Shown here one piece after another: positions 6,721-9,247 of a stretch of DNA of 9,247 nucleotides. Location of the stretch: positions 1-9,247 of the forward strand of contig DHLV01000245.1 in the NCBI GenBank assembly GCA_002405445.1, in the 5' to 3' direction. Position 1 is the first letter of the stretch, and each line of letters begins with the position of its first letter. The DNA is from Flammeovirgaceae bacterium UBA4659 (lineage in GTDB: Bacteria; Bacteroidota; Bacteroidia; Cytophagales; Cyclobacteriaceae). The position numbers and the translations under genes were made by a program. Below the pieces are notes generated by a model that had not been told where the DNA came from, searched no databases, and worked only from the letters and a program-made list of their open reading frames with translations.

Positions 6721-7767
6721 CTATAATTCCCCCGTTGTACTGATTTTCTCGAACTCCTTCAGATCCACAATCATGTCGTAAGAGTAGCGGATAAACATCT
6801 TACCCACTTCGTAGTCAACAGAGGGCTTTACTTTGCGGCCCATGGCAACTTTAATTAATGCTTCCGGGTGATTTTGCCCACATCCCACCGCTAAATATAC
6901 CCACGCGGGAAAGCGGGGGTTTATTTCCAGCAGGTAATACTCATCGTAGGTGGTTTTGATAATCTCCAACTCCAGCCCGCCCTTCCACTTGGTGGACTTG
7001 ATGAGTTTGCGTGTCATGTTCAGCAACTTTTTATCATCGATGGAAATGCCTGCCCATGCCTTGCCTTTGTCGGTGATGTATTGTTTACGCATGGGCACGG
7101 CACCCAGCGTCACCCCGGTTCCATCGCCAATGGCTGTCACGTTCACCTCCGAGCCGAAAATATACTGTTGGATGATGATGGGCAACCCCCACTTCGCGCT
7201 GATCCGGTTGAAGTAATTGTACACCTGATCGGGCGAATAGGCAATAGACGCATCATAAAACTTTCCTTTCACCACCAGTGGATAGGTGAACTCATCGCGC
7301 AGGTTTTGAATTTCGTTCACACTGAAAATGGTCTTGCTGTAAGGTACTTTGATATTGTGTTTCTTCCCGAACTCAGTGAGGTTTACCTTGTGGCGCGCAT
7401 CAAATTGCTCTTGTGTGGGGAAACACGTCTTGATGTTGCGCTTATCCAGATCTTTCTTCAATTTGATGAAACTTGGCAACTCGGCATCAAAGTTAGGGAT
7501 TATGACGTCCAGGTTCTCTTTGCCATGAATGTAATCGAGCCGCTCGAGCAAAATGTTTGCACCTGCACTGGGCAGCGGAATTTGGTAGGTCTTGTTGACT
7601 AAATCATGCATGTAAATGCCGGGCTCCAGCGTTTCGTACGATAAGCCGATGATGCGGACATCGAAATCACGGCTTTCGCGCAAAGCACGGATCACCGGTA
7701 TGCCGGGGCCCGGACTGTCGATCGCGTTGAGCCCGGTAATCGCTACATTAATCGTTTTCCTTTTCAT
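6721..7767 (-). CDS. ATP-grasp ligase, carbamoyl-phosphate-synthetase-like subgroup
   Basis: A 348-residue cytoplasmic protein with the three-part ATP-grasp fold. A Rossmann-like pre-ATP-grasp domain opens with INVAITGLNAIDSPG (6-20). The ATP-binding part has PLVVKGKF (163-170, nucleotide-contacting K167) and QQYIFGSEVNV (200-210). The metal-binding strands are GGLELEII (263-270) and EINPRFPAW (281-289), with the usual Glu281 and Asn283 magnesium ligands. Such enzymes activate a carboxylate as an acyl phosphate and join it to an amine or similar nucleophile. The nearest style is CarB/PylC-type rather than D-Ala-D-Ala ligase or RimK, judged by eye. The start ATG at 7767 overlaps the PqqD-like gene by 20 bases, so the two are probably translationally coupled. 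In context it probably forms an amide or peptide bond on a substrate shared with the decarboxylase; the substrate is unknown. Confidence 0.88.
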   Translation of the reverse strand: MKRKTINVAITGLNAIDSPGPGIPVIRALRESRDFDVRIIGLSYETLEPGIYMHDLVNKTYQIPLPSAGANILLERLDYIHGKENLDVIIPNFDAELPSFIKLKKDLDKRNIKTCFPTQEQFDARHKVNLTEFGKKHNIKVPYSKTIFSVNEIQNLRDEFTYPLVVKGKFYDASIAYSPDQVYNYFNRISAKWGLPIIIQQYIFGSEVNVTAIGDGTGVTLGAVPMRKQYITDKGKAWAGISIDDKKLLNMTRKLIKSTKWKGGLELEIIKTTYDEYYLLEINPRFPAWVYLAVGCGQNHPEALIKVAMGRKVKPSVDYEVGKMFIRYSYDMIVDLKEFEKISTTGEL

Positions 7768-8008
7768 TCGCTTCTGTCAGTTTGAATTTCGAAAGGGTGC
7801 CCAAAAAATCCTGAATGTCTCGCTCCATGGTGGCTTCATCAATGTCGTACTGCTTGAGCAGGATTGCCTTGATGTCTTCAACCGCTTTTCCCTCCTTCAT
7901 CTGCCTCACGATTTCCATGCCGATGGGGTTGGTGGAAAACGAATCGCCATTGGAGGGGTTAAACACAAAACCCGAGTCGCTTAGTGCCAAGTTTTTTCCA
8001 AGTTTCAT
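7748..8008 (-). CDS. PqqD-like small protein (RiPP recognition element fold), first gene of the operon
   Basis: An 86-residue protein matching the PqqD family throughout: SDSGFVFNPSNGDSFSTN (residues 10-27) is the beta-hairpin with the conserved N-P-x-G step after it (NPIG, 27-30), then a helical half with EGKAVEDIKAILLKQYD and a final DIQDFLGTL helix. Stand-alone PqqD proteins bind the leader region of a peptide substrate and present it to a modifying enzyme (established for PqqD in PQQ synthesis and for lasso-peptide B1 proteins). No radical-SAM partner is nearby; the partner here would be the ATP-grasp ligase, whose start codon lies inside this gene. I chose ATG at 8008; a longer GTG start at 8059 adds 17 residues unlike the family. 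No classical precursor peptide gene was found beside it. Confidence 0.82.
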   Translation of the reverse strand: MKLGKNLALSDSGFVFNPSNGDSFSTNPIGMEIVRQMKEGKAVEDIKAILLKQYDIDEATMERDIQDFLGTLSKFKLTEANEKEND

Positions 8009-8098
8009 ATTGCTGTTGGTTTCTGTTCGATTGCAAGACAAAAATGCTTTTAAGACCACCCAAAACCGTTACAAGATTCTGTGAGTTTGTTATAAAAT

Positions 8099-8698
8099 TC
8101 AGTCTAACAACGCAGAAAGGGGTTTTCTGCCGCCTCTTTGGGCTTTGTACTCAGACAAAGTGAGCCCTGTTACCTGTTTAAACTGGTTGGAAAGATACTG
8201 GACACTACTGTATCCCATTTGAAAGGCAATTTCGCTGACGGTCATCTGATCATAGCTCACCAACTCCTTCACCTTCTCCATTTTTATCAGGATGATGTAC
8301 TTCTCTAACGTGGTGCCGGTCTTTTCTGAAAACATCTTGCTCAATTGCTGGTAGGGATAGCCGAGCTTTTCGCTGAGGTAGTCTGAATTGCGGACAAGTG
8401 AGTTGGTGTTGCCGCCATAAAAAACCAACTGGATCACCGCTGTTTTTATATGCTCCACCAATTTGGTTGTGTTTTCAAAAATCAATTCGAAACCCTGAGA
8501 CTTTAACAAGTCGTTGATAAAATTCAAAGTGATGATTTGCGGATCAAAATACACCTCGGCTTCGCCCAGTTCAATGCGCTTCACTTCGATGAAACCCGTG
8601 CGGTAAAGGGCGTCTTTGACGAACCGGATACAACTGTTGCCCACCATATCTTTTATATGCAAAGTGGTAAGCTGTGTGTTAAAGTTATGTTTTTCCAT
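8099..8698 (-). CDS. AraC-family regulator with a degenerate heavy-metal-associated-like N-terminal domain
   Basis: A 199-residue protein from ATG at 8698. The C-terminal half carries the AraC two-helix-turn-helix DNA-binding domain: SYDQMTVSEIAFQMGYSS (about residues 147-164), then SNQFKQVTGLTLSEYK (about 168-183). The N-terminal about 70 residues (TLHIKDMVGNSCIRFVKDAL, then VKRIELGEAEVYFD) look like a ferredoxin-like heavy-metal-associated fold, an arrangement I know from many Bacteroidota AraC proteins. The usual first Cys of MxCxxC is Gly here (MVGNSC), so a two-Cys metal site is absent. An upstream TTG start at 8731 would add 11 residues and is less likely. It lies 90 bases before the pqqD-like gene on the same strand, so it could be the operon's regulator or its first gene; the sequence does not decide. 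Confidence 0.87.
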   Translation of the reverse strand: MEKHNFNTQLTTLHIKDMVGNSCIRFVKDALYRTGFIEVKRIELGEAEVYFDPQIITLNFINDLLKSQGFELIFENTTKLVEHIKTAVIQLVFYGGNTNSLVRNSDYLSEKLGYPYQQLSKMFSEKTGTTLEKYIILIKMEKVKELVSYDQMTVSEIAFQMGYSSVQYLSNQFKQVTGLTLSEYKAQRGGRKPLSALLD

Positions 8699-8753
8699 CA
8701 AAACTGCCCACAATTTATTGCATTGTTGCAAAAGACAAAAGCCTAACGGTCAA

Positions 8754-8783
8754 TTGACTTAGATAAATTCTGCATTAACTTTG
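8754..8783 (+). promoter_or_regulatory. ffh promoter, exact Bacteroidota consensus
   Basis: TTG at 8754-8756, exactly 19 bases, then TAACTTTG at 8776-8783 fit the Bacteroidota vegetative consensus TTG-N19-TAnnTTTG without mismatch. The transcript would begin around 8788-8792, giving a leader of about 20-25 bases before the ffh ATG. This is also the best sequence evidence for the phylum. Confidence 0.75.
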
Positions 8784-8812
8784 CGCATCATTTTCAAGCA
8801 AAGCCAAACTTC

Positions 8813-9247
8813 ATGTTCGATAGCTTAAGCCTTCAACTCGAAAAAGCATTTCAAACCCTCAAAGGCCAGGGCCGCATCACTGAAATCAATGTTGCCGGCA
8901 CCATCAAGGAAATACGCAAGGCCCTGATTGACGCAGACGTAAATTACAAAGTAGCCAAAGAGGTAACAGACGAGATCAAAACCAAGGCCATGGGCATGAA
9001 CGTGCTCACGGCCGTCTCGCCCGGCCAGTTGCTTACCAAAGTCACCAACGATGAGTTGACCCAGTTGATGGGTGGAGCCAGCGAAGATATTGTAATTGAA
9101 GGCAACCCGGCCATTATTCTTATTGCTGGTTTGCAAGGTTCCGGCAAAACAACGTTTTCAGGAAAACTGGCCAACTACCTCAAGCGCCAGGGCCGCCAGG
9201 TTTTGTTAACCGCTTGCGACATTTATCGCCCGGCAGCTATTGACCAA
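8813..9247 (+). CDS. ffh: Signal recognition particle GTPase Ffh, N-terminal part (cut by window edge)
   Basis: An open frame of 145 codons from ATG at 8813 to the window end, without a stop. It starts MFDSLSLQLEKAFQTLKGQG and shows the helical N domain (residues about 1-90, including ITEINVAGTIKEIRKALIDADVN in the usual place), then the G domain with the P-loop GLQGSGKTT (106-114) and the DIYRPAAIDQ motif (136-145). Ffh binds signal sequences of inner-membrane proteins at the ribosome together with 4.5S RNA and, through paired GTP hydrolysis with FtsY, delivers them to the translocon. GLQGSGKTT and the lack of an acidic or membrane-targeting N-terminal extension favour Ffh over FtsY. The rest of the G domain and the M domain are outside the window. 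It is divergent from the AraC gene and has its own consensus promoter. Confidence 0.96.
   Translation, partial: MFDSLSLQLEKAFQTLKGQGRITEINVAGTIKEIRKALIDADVNYKVAKEVTDEIKTKAMGMNVLTAVSPGQLLTKVTNDELTQLMGGASEDIVIEGNPAIILIAGLQGSGKTTFSGKLANYLKRQGRQVLLTACDIYRPAAIDQ

Noticed and set aside
7081..7602. A 173-codon open frame on the plus strand opposite the ATP-grasp gene
   Set aside because: It is fully antisense to a gene with clear ATP-grasp motifs, its own product shows no family resemblance, and the long opening follows from the codon usage of the true gene.
8009..8059. Longer PqqD-like protein from a GTG at 8059
   Set aside because: The extra 17 residues do not resemble the PqqD family, while the ATG at 8008 gives the usual length and N-terminus.
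8009..8098. Promoter or precursor-peptide gene in the 90 bases before the pqqD-like gene
   Set aside because: The best -7-like match (CATTTTTG on the minus strand, near 8038-8045) has a mismatch and no TTG at the right distance, and no short ATG frame with a leader/core pattern is present.
8699..8731. Longer AraC-family protein from a TTG at 8731
   Set aside because: TTG is a rare start and the added residues are not family-like; the ATG at 8698 directly precedes the metal-domain-like region.

Overview
The window looks like chromosomal DNA from a member of the Bacteroidota, probably a Cytophagia or Chitinophagia relative. The evidence is as follows. The ffh promoter matches the Bacteroidota sigma-70 consensus (TTG, 19 bases, TAnnTTTG) exactly. 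Start codons lack Shine-Dalgarno sequences and are instead preceded by A-rich DNA. The AraC-family gene has a small heavy-metal-associated-like N-terminal domain, an arrangement common in that phylum. Outer-membrane barrel proteins with TPR repeats are also present. No insertion sequence, tRNA, rRNA, CRISPR array or phage gene was seen. Coding density is very high, and no gene-free stretch exceeds about 120 bases.

Layout. (1) Bases 1-1317 hold two molybdenum-cofactor genes in divergent orientation: the 5' end of moaC (minus strand, cut by the window edge) and a complete moeA (plus strand). Their start codons touch or overlap. (2) Bases 1305-8008 hold a tightly packed six-gene minus-strand operon. 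Read in transcription order, it encodes a PqqD-like small protein, an ATP-grasp ligase, a fold-type III PLP decarboxylase, a fusion of a urea-transporter-like membrane domain with an M23 peptidase, a TPR/outer-membrane beta-barrel protein, and an exported TPR protein. Gene junctions are overlaps of 20, 25 and 4 bases, a direct stop-to-start abutment, and a single gap of 51 bases. (3) Bases 8099-8698 hold an AraC-family regulator on the same strand, just upstream of the operon. (4) Bases 8813 to the window end hold the 5' part of ffh (plus strand), the SRP GTPase, with a clear promoter.

The six-gene operon is the candidate new system. Its first three proteins resemble a peptide- or amino-acid-modifying module: a PqqD-fold RiPP recognition element, an ATP-dependent carboxylate-amine ligase, and an amino-acid decarboxylase. 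The decarboxylase carries an 18-residue N-terminal extension with a YxxPxIxxL pattern, like the leader-peptide motif that PqqD-type recognition elements bind in lasso-peptide systems. The last three proteins would cover the inner membrane, periplasm and outer membrane. A reasonable but untested reading is that the cytoplasmic module makes or modifies an amino-acid-, polyamine- or peptide-derived compound, and the envelope module moves it or attaches it to the cell surface or wall. Neither substrate nor product can be read from the sequence.
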